Assembly: GCA_013433145.1 (NCBI GenBank)
Contig: CM024180.1
Span: forward strand, 2,135,001 to 2,199,000
Source of the DNA: Ascaris suum
Lineage: Eukaryota > Nematoda > Chromadorea > Rhabditida > Ascarididae
Direction of reading: 5' to 3'
DNA length: 64,000 bases
This document shows positions 1 to 13,200 of the stretch, one piece after another. Position numbers and translations under genes: made by a program. Numbering within the stretch: position 1 is the stretch's first letter; each line of letters begins with the position of its first letter. Below the pieces are notes generated by a model. That model made no database searches and was not told where the DNA came from. It was given only the letters and a program-made list of their open reading frames with translations.

Positions 1-394
1 GGTCAGGAGGAGATGGAAATCGAAATTTTTCATTGTGAGACGAATCTGCAACATTCTGAAGCAATAGGATGGAAAAAAAATTGTCGGTCCAATGAAGACC
101 ATGGAGTACGACGCTAGATAATTTGCAAACTGTGGTGATACTCCCTTTTTTTTGATAATTTCTTCTTAAAAACTGCGTCCATCAACAGCATAAATCGATA
201 AAAGCAATAAAGGCGTAAGCAATATTACCTTTCCAGCTGTTGCAATGCAAAAATTTTTTGCTATCTAACAGGCAACATATCATTTAATTTAATGCGTGAA
301 ATCAAGGGATTCGCCTAGATAAATAAAATGTGAGATAAAGCGTTTTAAAAAAAAAGATTTATTCTGTATTAGATAGGACACTCCAATAAGACAG
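1..394. other. AT-rich noncoding left edge
   Basis: No reading frame here looks coding. The stretch has poly-A and poly-T runs and nothing I recognise. If the exon proposed just to the right is real, this would be intron sequence of that gene. Confidence 0.4.
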
Positions 395-590
395 GATATT
401 TTTTTGCCTTCGATTTTATTTGGTGAAGTCGCAAGCGTATTTGTAAGGGCCACTAAAGTAGTAGAAAAAGGGCGCCGAGGAAGACTCATTTCAATTCAAA
501 AGTCTCCGAAAAATAAAATGCTTGATTTGATAACTAAACGAAATAATCATAGATCTCATCTTAAACGGCAGTTATTTAAATTAAGAGAAG
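395..590 (+). CDS. possible hinge exon of an NR4A-type nuclear receptor
   Basis: An open frame runs through this stretch, flanked by an AG at 393-394 and a possible donor (GTTTAA) at 591. Around 467-487 it encodes KGRRGRL, preceded by VR six residues earlier and followed by an SxxKSPK segment. In NR4A receptors (NGFI-B, Nurr1, nematode nhr-6) the segment right after the DNA-binding domain reads VR, four residues, KGRRGRL and then a Ser/Pro/Lys-rich stretch, so the match falls where the hinge begins. Against it, the residues before VR do not show the expected end of the second zinc finger, and I found no ligand-binding-domain exon downstream. It may be a real exon of a gene lying mostly to the left, a pseudogene piece, or chance. 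The frame continues without an intron to a stop near 743. Confidence 0.25.
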
Positions 591-1639
591 GTTTAATGCA
601 AGAAGCAATTAATGTTTACTTCCGTTTTGAAACGATTTCAAGGCTTTTGTTAAGGATGTTTTCCTGCAGCATAATCATCGATAGGCGGTTGAACTTTCAG
701 AAAATGTTGTTGCCGTTTTCTTTCGGCGCAATAGTTTCCGCCTAATAGAGATCCGCACGATTTCTTTTCGAACTTGTCTAAAATTTCTCATAAAATGTAA
801 ATAAAAGTTATTTCAAATTAGTGTTCTTTGCCTATTTTCAAAGCGAATAGTGTCGGTAGTATTCTCAGAGTGTTTACGAAATTGTGAAATATGGAAGGAC
901 GAAAAATATTTTCGTTTAGGGGGCGTTGATTAGGTTCATTTTATAATAGTGAAGAGGCATTGCACTATTAGGCTGATTTCGAGCATTCACGCATCAGCAC
1001 AATTCGCGACCACCACCTATCCTAGCGCTTATTCGGGTTCGAGAATGACTTGCTCTTAATCCTGAGAAATTTGATTCGAGTTTGGTTCGTCGACTCACAT
1101 CGAGATGCGCAGTGAGTGTACATTCAGTTAGCTGTAACAGAAGATGCTGGCTGAGTGTGAGTGATAGTGGAGCGGTCTCTGAGGGCTTCTTTTCTAAGTA
1201 GAGTACCCGGTTTACGTCGGTGACAACTTTAGATACCATCGGAAGCTTCTCATATTTAATGGTGGATATTTTTCGAATTTTAAGACTCACGAATGTTTTC
1301 ACCAATGAAAGCGGGGAAAACTTCAGCATTATTCCATTTATATCATTGCAATGTTCATCCATAAACGACGGAAAAAACTACAGCAATTTAAACATGAAGG
1401 AAAATTTTATATATTTTCCATTGATCATTTTTCATTGCACACCATCCTTATTCCAAAGAGCATATTTTTATGAATTGTTCTGTCGGGGTTACAAGGTTTT
1501 CAGAAATGAAAGCATCATCCCGCATATTTATTTATTCGGTGATGAAGGTGGTTGGCGAAATGAGGCGGATGCTGGCCGAGTCACAACATATGCATAGCTG
1601 ATCTTACCTTGGGTGTTATGGAATACAAATATACCAAGA
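591..1639. other. no clear gene; somewhat GC-richer block at 961-1210
   Basis: The block 961-1210 is less AT-rich than its surroundings and rich in GAGTG and CGAG words. A minus-strand frame from an ATG at 1362 down to 994 is open for 122 codons. I do not recognise the product: there is no signal peptide, membrane segment or domain motif. It could be promoter or exon sequence of an unseen gene, or chance. Confidence 0.2.
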
Positions 1640-2110
1640 TTTCTCGTTTTAATGCTATTTGTTGTAGGTATGTTGATGATTTACTGGTACTCGATACCGA
1701 TAACTTTCAGAGTACTGCTAAATTAATTTATGGAGGTTGACTGCAGATTGAGGTTACATGCACGGTTGGCACAACTAACTTTTTGGAGTTAACTTATACA
1801 TTACCTGCAATGGTGTCATCGCAAGCGTTTATGACAAGACGGATCAATTTAATTTCTCAGTGGATAAATATACGCAAGTGGATAGTAACATCTCACTGTT
1901 CGTACAAAAAAACCTTGCAATCTCTCAAATTTATAGATTTAGTAAAGTGCTCATTTAAAGCAGAATTTGTTACTGAAGCTGAATGACTGCTTGAAAATTT
2001 TAATGACAAAGGTCTTAATATTACTCTAATGGAAAAATATTTACATAAAGCATTAATCAGCAAACTTGAATTAGTGCATAAGTTCATTTACCCCAATAGA
2101 CAGAGTATCA
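1640..2110 (+). mobile_element. degenerate Penelope-like reverse transcriptase fragment
   Basis: At about 1663-1695 the plus strand encodes CRYVDDLLVLD, the catalytic palm motif of a reverse transcriptase (YxDD with the flanking hydrophobics). Roughly 30 codons later the frame is interrupted. A second open stretch (about 1770-1983) encodes FLELT, then a TSHCSYKKTLQSL block and an AEFVTEAE/LLENFNDKGLN block. This order, with FLDLT, a histidine-rich H..S.KK segment and an E..L...L...G(Y/L) helix, is what follows the YVDD motif in Penelope-like elements. Stops at about 1738 and 1984 break it and no GIY-YIG endonuclease is seen, so it is a dead fragment. The family call rests on motif order read by eye. 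Confidence 0.65.
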
Positions 2111-5028
2111 AGAAATTTGCTTTACGAAATCTTTTATGGTCTATCATTTCTTACGCTTATTATCTACGAAGGCATGAGTAATTTTTTAGGTGTTATCATC
2201 GATTTGATCATATACACAAAAATTTTTGATTAACGCTTCCTAATATTGTATTAGCAATGATGGAATATTGCCTCTTACATATATTACACGCACACACATC
2301 ATAAACTAGCATTACCTCTTTATATTTTCATGTGATCAGTTCTAGTAATTTGTTCTAGCATTTTTTTAATATTAGTATTTCCTCATCGGAATCTCTTCAT
2401 AACCATAAATGTTATTCATTTTTTTCCGATAGGTATTCCGATAGGCATCACATCAAAGATAGATCACAAAAATATTACGCTACCAGTGTTAATATTGTGA
2501 GCTGCATGTTGTCAATATTGACACTTCGATTAATCGATCATCAATCATCATTTACCTATGGCGTCGATGACGCATCCTTTTATTTTATAATTTAAATGCT
2601 GCGAATTATTTGCTTCATATTTTCTATACATCTAGCTTTCTAACTATAGTCTAAACATACTCTAGTTTCATTTACTCCCTGTTTATATTAAACTATTCTT
2701 AGGTTTTGATTTTTTTTTTCTTGTTATGATTTCTTGCTCTTTTTTTATGGAACTCTCCATGTTTGCATTTTAATTTAGCCTTCAACACGATTTTCCATGA
2801 TATCGTTAACATATTTCCTCAAAGTCGTTTACCTCTTTTATTTCAATTTACTACGAATTTTAGACGAGCATATTCTATGTTCTACAAAATCTTTAACCTC
2901 TTTTGTGTACAACTTTTGCATTTTCCTTCATATACAATTTAGCTATACAGTTCTTTTCCATTTTTTCACTTCTTTGCTTTTCTATATCTCTCTCTACTCG
3001 AAATAAGTTGTCTCTATAGCTTCTCATACTAACATAGTTGTGCGTATTGTTCTGACAATGGCCTGCGCATAACTCAGGTGCACACGTCAAAGGATAAGGG
3101 CCCAAACATGGTCACTTTTGTTCTTATATGTAATCCATTCGCATCTTATATTTTGCATTCTTAACGCCTAGTCTCCTAACAGTCGTCTATTCCTTCGGGG
3201 TTTATGCTCACAATAGGCTTCCGTTTGTCTTAAATTCTCTTTTCAATTCTCTTTTCCTAAAGCATCATTTCCCTCTTTGCCTCTACTGAGGTTATGTATA
3301 GATTCGACTCTCCATTACTATGTTTACATTCACCTATTTGTGTATAACTTCGCTTATTTACTATTTTTATAAAATCTATTAATATACATCTTCATTTGTT
3401 TTTCTCTTAGAGGAATTTTACGAATAAGAATCTATATATACATTTATTTTTCTCTTTTATAAAATCTTAAAAATATTCTATTCAGGTTTGTGGTACATCT
3501 GTGCACCAGTAAGCTATTCAGTGATATTTGATTATTAATTTGGCACGGTTCTTGGCGGGCAAAGACGCATATAACAATAACCTCCTTGTTTGTCATCCGT
3601 TTGCCAATCACCTAGGAACTATTGAAAAGGCCCCCCGGAAAATTTATTTGTTTTAATCCACCTTCGGTCACTAATTCTCTCATTCTTTCTATCCGTTTGC
3701 GGATATCGGGAAGACTATAAACAGAAGAAGACAAGTAGAACACGGATTTTTAATTTGTTAGAAGAATTTGACGCAATTGAAAAGCAACTTCGAGAGGATC
3801 TATATTAATAATGGACTCTAGCGAAAGCAAGTTAGTTAATAACCATAAGTTGGCTGTCGTATAATTCGTACAATGGGTTGGCCTATTTTAGGAGTCGTTT
3901 CCGGTCATATGCTGGATTGCGTAGAGAATAGGAAGGGAAGGAGAGATGAAGACGAGGTTTGCAGAAAAAAAATCTCTAATTAAGCCTCATCATAATCATA
4001 CTTGAGTTTCCTAGGACAAACATAATAAGAGCATTTCTTTGTATCATTTGCAACATTTTGAATGATTTTTCCTTTTTACTGCAGTAGTTTATTATCGTTT
4101 TTTTTTTATCGTTCTGCTCAAAAGGTGATTATTATTCTTGAAATAAATTAATTTACGACATATGGGAATCACATTCTTCAACGTCTAGGAAAAAAAAATA
4201 TAACTTTGACGATCACCTCAGAAGAAAACATTTCGATCCCTCAAAAAAAGGCATCATCTACGCGTTTCATCGGCGATCCAAATGCATATTTGCAACAAAT
4301 CCTCCCACTCTGCAAATATTTTCTTCAGCTATAATATTGAAAAATCTCAATAATTGTTATTTCAAGAGAATCGTTTAGTGCAACAGTTGGTTCAATTTCA
4401 ACTGTTCACAATTGCATTTCATGTCCAATAAGCTGTGTACAATTTTTTTTTTTTTTTTGAAAGAACGTCCTGAGAGTTCACGAATTTACAGATTTCTATA
4501 TGCTCGTTAGCAGGATTGTTTCCTTTTACTTTATACAATGAATGATATAATTTCAACATTCTCACGCTAATGAACTTTTCTCTATGCAAATGCACGTTTC
4601 TTTATGAAATTATTCATTCTTAATTTTGAACACATTAACTTCGAGCGTATCGATTATCATAATTTGCATATGCAAATTTTATACTAATAGGATTTGGTAC
4701 CGACTTTTGTAGGTATTACTGGTAATGTTGACTAAATCAACAAGTTGGCAAGAATATTTATTTACAAAACTTTGTCAACTAGGCAATCTTTTGCTATGTA
4801 CCTGAGCATTAAAACATTTTTTCAAGCTCAGATTTTCAACTGCCGGTTGCCGTACGGATTTTGCACGCTTGAGTTCCACGCGGCATGTCTTTCTGAAGAA
4901 GAGGGAGCCAAATAGAATTTTCTGAAAACCGCTTTAAAGCACAAATCACGAGTGATGTGTCACCGTTTGGCGGATGGAGGGGATCAACTTTGGAGCTCTG
5001 GTGTGAATCATTATCTTCACCCTTACAC
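2111..5028. other. AT-rich intergenic sequence, no gene recognised
   Basis: No exon-like block or motif stands out. The first 80 bases may still belong to the retroelement fragment on the left. A minus-strand segment at 4836-4985 is slightly GC-richer and open, but matches nothing I know. Confidence 0.4.

Positions 5029-5089
<61 letters not shown>
5029..5089. repeat. (AT)n microsatellite, about 60 bp
   Basis: Uninterrupted TA dinucleotide array, first of eight long ones in the window. The Ile-Tyr reading frames across it on both strands are repeat artefacts. Confidence 0.97.
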
Positions 5090-5092
<3 letters not shown>

Positions 5093-8000
5093 AAGGATGT
5101 ATCCAGGTGACGATGAAAGGTAATATCTGTAAACAAAGGTGAAAGGAGATGAGCAATTTGCTTCCATTTGGTGTTCATTAGCGCTTCACTTTGTTATCGA
5201 GAGCATGCCTTGTGGGGATGCACTTTTTGTCTGATATTTTTTTATGAAGAATTCGCATCGGATATTCTGCGTAGTAAATTTTGAAGCGAATATGCCGCAT
5301 ATCTCACTATCTATTGGCATCTTATAAAAATGACTGGTTTATGAACCAAATGGAAATTCACAGATCTTGCTGGATCGTTTGATACTTGTTATTTATATGC
5401 AATAAATCCTATCTAAAATATTGCCCATTTAAGCTGAAATCCACATAGAGCAGTAATTGCATTTAGGCGATCAACAACTGCATTCTCGTCGGACGAGTGA
5501 TTTTCATAATTGATGACCACGAAATATGCAAAACAACAGGCCAGGATTTGCTGTTGTTATTTCCAGCAACTTAAATGATGCGGTATTCACTAATTATCAC
5601 TTTGATAATATCAGACACTAGCTCAACATTGACTATTAATATTAACCAAATTTCTGTAATTATCTAATTAGACAAAACTGCAGAAAGGCCTGACACAACA
5701 TATTTATCTATATTCTACTCGCGTAGCCAACCAATTTTACTAAGTAATAATGAATTGTAAAGTGCATGATGCAATGCTTTACTTTTCCAACTAATTTCGG
5801 AATGCTCACATGTTTTGTTGTTAACAAACTATCCACTTTTCAATGGCGAGATGTTGGTGAATTAAAATTTAGATTGCTGGACAACACATTCGAATTTGCT
5901 GACACATTAAAATTTTTATTGACATTCCCAACTTTTTTGTTTCAATTAAGCTGGAAATGGCATGTCGTGTTTCATTATCCTCCCAAATTTTTTAACCCTA
6001 ATATCCACTCTTCCTTATTGAAACCTCGAAAGGCAGGCGCACAAATATAGATAATTTCATAGACATATTGTCTACAGGAAACCTCAAGCAAAAAAACAAT
6101 TAATTTTAGTCATGTGTGATCAGTTGTATGGTAAAACTCACATAGGTAACTTAGACTCCATAATTTATATTTCAATGATTCATCCACTGGATGATCATTG
6201 GGAACGAACGACAGGTTTATGGGGTATGCCTTGTAAAATAGGGGTGACATAGCATACAGAGAGTGATATGTATAGGAGGATTGATAGTAAGTAAAAGAAA
6301 TCGAGCCCTCTTTCTCACTTCTAAACATTGCCCCAACCCACCATTATTTTGCGACGGCATTTCACTATATTATTTAGCGCATATTTGCTGCAATATTTCT
6401 ACAACACCCGATTGTTCCTTCCACACCTATACTGATTAGTGTTGCCAGCTGCTTGAGATTCCCAGAAACAAAGCACAATACCTCCGTGAATGCATACGTT
6501 TCTCATGCTTAGTGCAATGAAGGCTCGAAATCATGAGCGTCTGCGTGGTTGCATGAGAATAGAGGAAGCACGATCACTAAACATTCATCTCCTGTTTTCT
6601 AGTGAAACTTCATTTCATTCGTTTAAGCAGTCAAACGCCTTTTCGAGAATTTATATGCTTAATGGCAATAGCGTAAAGTATGATCGATTTTGACCTCATC
6701 CTTTTTTTCTGGATTTTAGCGATGAAGAATATCGGAGCCGATGATGAGTTTAACTCTGAAAACAATTTCGATAATTGACTCACGACAGATAAATCCACAA
6801 AAAAGCTCGTACGTTCACTACACCGCTAGTATGATGCATTTTGAAGAGTAGGTTGTTTAAATGTGCTGCCAAGGAATTTAATAAGGCAATGAATTTTTTC
6901 CTTAGTTCTTCCACGTTTCACACGCTCATTCGCTCTATATTTTTTTCTAATTTTACTAGCTTTGAGCTCACTTATTTCCTCCAGTCAGTCTTCTTTCGCT
7001 TACTAGTGACACATACGTAGGTGTCGATCGATTACCCTTCACTATGCGTTTTAACCTCTGGACTAATGCTACGATTCCTGCAGCTAAATAAGGATGCAAG
7101 GGACCTTTAAGATCTCAGTTTGGAGTGCGTCGCTTACCTGACTCTCTTTTTTAATTGACTCTCAACTTCAACTCAGGTGGACTACTTCATTTTGAACAAA
7201 TGGCGATCACGGAATCAACCCTATGTGCCTTTCTTCGATCGAATTTCGTTAATGGTGTTCCCTGTTTTATGCGTTCTGCACTTGTTTAATGGTTGATATT
7301 GTTGCAGCATCCAATCTGCTTGCACAAATTTTCATTTGTTTCTTTCTATGTGTTCTATTGCAGTATTTTCACCTCTAGAATAGAAGAAACCTAGTATTAC
7401 TGAGTTTCCTGTGTCGTTCGAAGTGTGCTATAGCTTGACCATTTATTCTCTTTCACTAACTTCAAAGAATTATTCATTTCAGTTTAAACCTTTGTAAATC
7501 AGAAAAATACTAGAAATGCGTTTCAAAAAAATTTCCACCCATTTTGCTTTGGCCCTCTTTTCTTCTTTTTTTTTTTTTAAATCAGCACAACCGTCAAGTA
7601 AGTGGAGAAACTTGATAGATGTTGCACGATACGCGCTTTTATTCTATAGTACCAAATTTATCACTTTTATCACTTATCAGTAATTAATGAATATGGAAAG
7701 TGGATTCATCCTCTTATATATTGAAAGCAATTGGCGCAATAGAACGATTTCATCTTACATTTTAAATAACTATAGTTCCTCTTATATTTCATAAAGCAAT
7801 GTGAAAAATAACAAAAAACCGCCCCTTTTTATGCCATTAAAGTGCAACTAATTTTTGTTGCTTTAGCAGTAATGATGCTAAAGTTGAAAGTATCAAACAG
7901 AAAGACAAGCAGACCGACTCAAACAGTGATATACGGATACGGCATTGTCAAGGTACTATTTTTCGCGTAACTGTCGTCTTTCATCATTGAAAGCTGGGGG

Positions 8001-10275
8001 TCTGCAATCTGACGTAACTTGCACGGTGATGTAAGCTCGACAACTTGGTACCCAACGAATTGAATGAAAACCTAGAAGCTATTTGGCTGGAGATGTATTC
8101 TCCGCCAGGTTAGAAGAGACGAGTACCACTTCTTGATCAAAACATTTATTGCGAAGAAAAAAAAAACGAACTTTTGCAACAACCGCCAATGATCAGTGAG
8201 ATGTATGATCAGGCAGAAAGACTAAAAACAAACGTCAAGGTTTACTCTTCACTCGGGGAAGGTATTGATCTCTATTTAATGGGTTGTAATTGCTATCAGT
8301 AAATTGGAGTGCTCAAAAATCTGTGTGGACAATCGCTACATGCAAATTTGATGCTTTCCATGAAAAGTTACCTAAATTATAGCAGGCAATAATAAAACAA
8401 AGAGGTGCAATCCGATTCTGTGACATTAGTAAATCTAATCTGAAGTTCTCTCTCATTCAATTTTATTCTTTAAAGTTTTCTCTGACTATGTTGCGATTTC
8501 TTCAAATACCTCGACGGTCCTTTTCCAATTAACAAGAGATTGGAGTGAATCGTTGGCAACTCATTGATTTGAAAATCTTAGCGTTTTTAAAGATTATGTA
8601 TGCATACTTACAACTAGTTGGCGCAATAATGTGCTAAATGAAGCAATGGTTGTTTTGTTTAGTAAGACTTATATCCACACATATAACAAGTTCCATCATT
8701 TTAGCTGGAAAAAGCGATAAAACATCGAAAATGAGCGTTCTATTACCTACAGATATTTCGGTGATACGAGGAATATTAATGTTACTGACTATTCGTATTA
8801 CCTTATCTATGGAATCCATATTATAACAACTGCTAATGGCAATATTAGTAATAATGATAGTGAATAACGCTGGCAGCATCATATAATGTAACTGTGGACG
8901 GATGAAAATATAACACTTTTGTATTCGATGCAGTTATAAATAATATTAGTACCAATTAAAATATAGTTTCTCGTCAATAAGAGCGGTAAAAAGTACTAAG
9001 AATTTTAACTAGCAATCCTGTTTTTTACTTCATAGGAAACAATTTAATGATTTCATGAAGTGGAAATTTCGCTTCATCGATAAATCAAAAAACCAGCATT
9101 ATTTACGCAACCCTATCGAAAAAGACGTTGGCTGAGGCTCTGTGAGAATTATCGCCTGACGTTTTATAAAAAATTCTTGATGTCGCAAGGTCTTCGGATG
9201 TCTTTCTATGATTTCTATTGCTTGCTTCCGAGTTGAAAATCACACACAATCCTACATGGTCTCTTTTTTGCCATCGTCGAGGATGCAAGCACGACAATCG
9301 AAGCAGTGTATATGCAAATCAACGCTCCAATGCAGCATCGCTATGCGCGTTGGCCTATTCGTTTCTGTGTGTGTCTTTTTGAGTTTATTTTAGCTTGAAC
9401 TCGACAAACACAACCTCTTATAGCGTCTTTTATTGTGGCTTATTTCGGAAAGAATTATAGGTGTTGATGGGTGCTGGAAACTTGTAGACGTTTAAAATAA
9501 GACGACTTTGCAATCCTTGCCGGTCGGGTCATAATTTCTGTCCTGAATCTGGATGATCATGTAGTTTCTCGAAGAATCGAGTAGGCAATTTGATAACGCA
9601 TTGGTTTGCGCATATGCATTTTGCAACAATTGGATAGAAATGGTATGAATAATTGTGACTGACTGTGAACAACTATGACTGACTTATTTCGAAACTAAAC
9701 ACTTCAAGCGTACAACACTCGCCAGGTTTGTTTTTTTTTTCTCAATAGATATATAAGTATTTCCTAAAAATATGTATGAAGTAGGCTTTGTAAAAAACTA
9801 ACGAACATTTTTTTAAACCAAATAGCCCCCTCACATAACCTGGAAATCAGGGTCTTTTTCCAGGAAGTCGAGTCTTTTTATCGACTTCCTCATGGACGCT
9901 TGATACTGCTAAAATCGACCTCAAAATAACAAACTCTTTCTAAATAAAATGCCTTTCCGAATTCTTATTCCACTTGAAAATACTTCCATCGCAATTTTGC
10001 ATTCAATCGAACGACTGCATTTTGGAGTATGGTTGGATAGTGAGGTAATGTACCTAAACCATATCGACGTTAACTTTTAAAAAATGTCTAGAATATTCCC
10101 CTATTCCAAGTATCGCGCAATGGAACCAACAATTGAATCACTTATTTTTCCCTTATTTTCTGATGCATGCTCTCACGTTATATCTAACTTATAGCAGAAA
10201 AAGCCATGAGCCCAAAAATGTTCGAAAATTCTATGGTCATACATCGAAATCTCTCCATAGCCGGTAATCATAGAG

Positions 10276-10287
10276 CCCCCCCCCCCC
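10276..10287. repeat. poly-C tract (C12)
   Basis: Homopolymer C run followed by a CCTCCCTCCCTC segment. On the minus strand this is a G-rich run able to form a G-quadruplex. Confidence 0.9.
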
Positions 10288-13200
10288 TCCCTCCCTCGCA
10301 TTTGCGCACAAGCGCATCCTCATTCTTCGGCCACACTATTGTTCCTGCACTTCTTATTTCATTAAGCTTATAGGAATTCTTCATGTAGACTCTATATAAA
10401 TTTTCTCTTATTCATATAGTGTTGAAAAGATGATGGAGGTAATTCTCTTACAATGTTTTCCATGCCGCATTTTCAGAATCGCATTCAAATTCTCGTAAAT
10501 AAGGAATATTCTGTTTGTTAAATTAGATGGATAAACCTAATTTATATCTGACTCACTTCGCATTCGCTTTCATATCGTCCATTTAACCATAATTGCACTC
10601 GGATATTTTCATAGTTGATTGTGCAATTCAATAAATGAATGCGAAATATACGAAAGTTTATTAAAGGGAATTGCATTTGAAGGCAAAAAAAAAAAACTAT
10701 GTACTATTTCTTTAAAACTCATAAGAATATAATGAGGGTAATTAAGAAGTGCATTAAATGCGACCTTTCGTATTAATTGATTCGTTATTACTGTAGTAGC
10801 TAAAGTAATTTTCAATAGTTTTTGCGTGGAAATAAAAGTTGCTGTGGGGTGATTCATGAATTTCTTCATTTTCAAGATGGATTTATTAATGCTTTAGAGT
10901 TTGAGACATCACCATAAGCATATACCACAACGACTACCTTATGCTTAGGTCTCTTTTTGATGCTTAAGAAATATTCTCCACCTGGTAGAGTAATATGGCC
11001 GCCAATAGCTTCATTCCTGCATACCCGATTTATACTCAAAATAAATTCCTCTACCATTATTTTTGATTACACCTATAGAAAGAACAGCATACCTGTGGAA
11101 ATTCGAGCAAAATCGAAAGTAGTTATTAGTGATCCGATCAACTGAACCCAAGGTAGTTATCATGACGGCTGATGTTTTATGGGAGAAGCGTTAAAAGGAC
11201 GACAGGAAAGGATAACCGTTTTCAGGGACTCTTTCTATGAATCGTTCGAGTAGAGTACCCATCAAGTAGAGTAGCCACAAGACGCTGCAAAAGGATAATG
11301 CACCCTGAACTCTCAATTCTGCTCTAACAAAAAATCTTTTATGCTGCCGGACATTCGATGGGTCATTCTAATGGTCATTAGAGACTGTAATAAAGATGAA
11401 AAGGCAATCAATAAGCGCTTTTATAGATTCATTTTAGAGAAAGAAATCTCTCGTGCATACATATCTATACGAAGACAGAAAAATTTTGATATAATAAAGA
11501 AAAATTGACACTTCCGGCTGCAGTATGAAGGAGAAGAAATTTTGAATATGTAGCATTTAAAAACTTCTTTCGCAAAAGATTTGAGAAGAAATGTCCATAT
11601 TGTTGAAACGAAAGTATGCACGCTTGGAATGGGCAATAAGAATTGACCAAGCATCAGTGTCAGTTAATTTTTTCGTTTTTAAATTATAGATGTACAATAA
11701 TTTTGAATAACTATTTACTAAATTATATATGAGTGATCGCTTCTGTAGATATAGATGATGTGCTTCAAGTGGATTTCGTCCACCTAATCAAAACCATCCT
11801 TAGGTGAGCGAATTGTTCATAATTAGAACGCGCTTTACGATTTCATGAATTCATTTGTAAAGTCAGATTACAGAAGCGGTCTGCGCAGGAAAACTTCACC
11901 ACTGAGGCTATGTTTACTAGGATCTGATTCTTCCTTCTTTCCAGAAATATACTCACAGCAAGAAATTTATTTTTGAGCTATATAGAAGCATTGTCAAAAG
12001 ATGTAAATTGTAAATTCTGTGGTAAAAAAGTCTCAGACGTGTAGCAATCGAAAAGAAGTACAGACAAGTGCAAGAATGCAAGGTTAGTAAGTGTCTCCTT
12101 TCCCGTCCTCCTTCCTCCAAACTTTTCCCTATTTGAACACTTTTACTTGCAACGCCTATTACTGCAAGTCGTAGCGGAGAGATTTCTTCGAAAACAGCAC
12201 CGCAAGAGAATCTTTGACCGTCATTTAATACACAAATGAGAAAACGAGGAAGGGGGAGGGGAAAAATGGGAGCAATGCAAGAGACCTGTGTTTAATCTGA
12301 GTGTCGTGAGGTAGTGTGCTCTAAATTCTCAACTACAATGAGTGAAAGCTTGATAAGAATAAAAGTGAAGAGCTTAAAATATCGGTGTACGAAGAAAGGT
12401 GTTCGCAGATAAAATTTATTTTAGTGCAGTGTTAACGTAATATTTTGTCCACTGCTCAAAAAGAATCCAATTCATGCTTTGTCCATATCGATCGGTTTTT
12501 CACTTTCTTAAACTTTAAATCAAAAAACCCAGCAATTCTCCATATCTGAGATAATAATTTGCATATTTTACTTGCATGTGGCCTTCAGAATACGTAAACC
12601 TCAGTAGATTTATCAAGCATTTGCTAGTGTAAGATCGGGAACAACGTTCTGGAGTATCTATTTTATTGGTGCAAAATTCTTCCTTACGAGAGACGATATG
12701 GAATAAAGCAACGGAAAGAAATCATAGTCGGATTAAAACAAAACTTCCATAAAGAAGAGGAAACCAGTTGAGGATCTGTGCCCAAAGTTCCTCTGAAATT
12801 TCGCTATTATAACGACGCTTGCATTATCGCTCCTGTCATCTTCGCTACAACAGAGTTCAATGGTGATGTGTATTGGTGAAGATTTTTTCATCGATATAAT
12901 ATCAGATATGTTAGAGTTACAGTTCCGAGAATATTTCTTGCTTCAATTGAAGCATTGATGCATCTAAGACCATATAACCTTGTCGCCGTGGACAACTAAT
13001 GTTTTTAAAAAAAAGTTTTTTTTTTTTAATTGAACAATTCGCGTATTAGCATAACCTTCAGTGAAATACTACATTCCAGTCTTTTGCTGTAACGATTAAA
13101 TCATATCGTTCTCAACTATAATGAAACAATTTTCTTATATCATAGACTAATTGGTGAATGCCATTTCATCGTTTGTTCTAAAGGAACGAGTTTCAGTTAT

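Noticed and set aside
1031..1045. GGGTTCGAGAATGA resembling a tRNA B box
   Set aside because: The box does not end in the required CC and no cloverleaf or A box surrounds it. Similar GGTTCGA-like words on the minus strand near 44330 and 45520 fail in the same way.
8036..8101. Short EAIWLEM-containing frame like a LINE endonuclease piece
   Set aside because: Only about 20 codons match the idea and no neighbouring block supports it.
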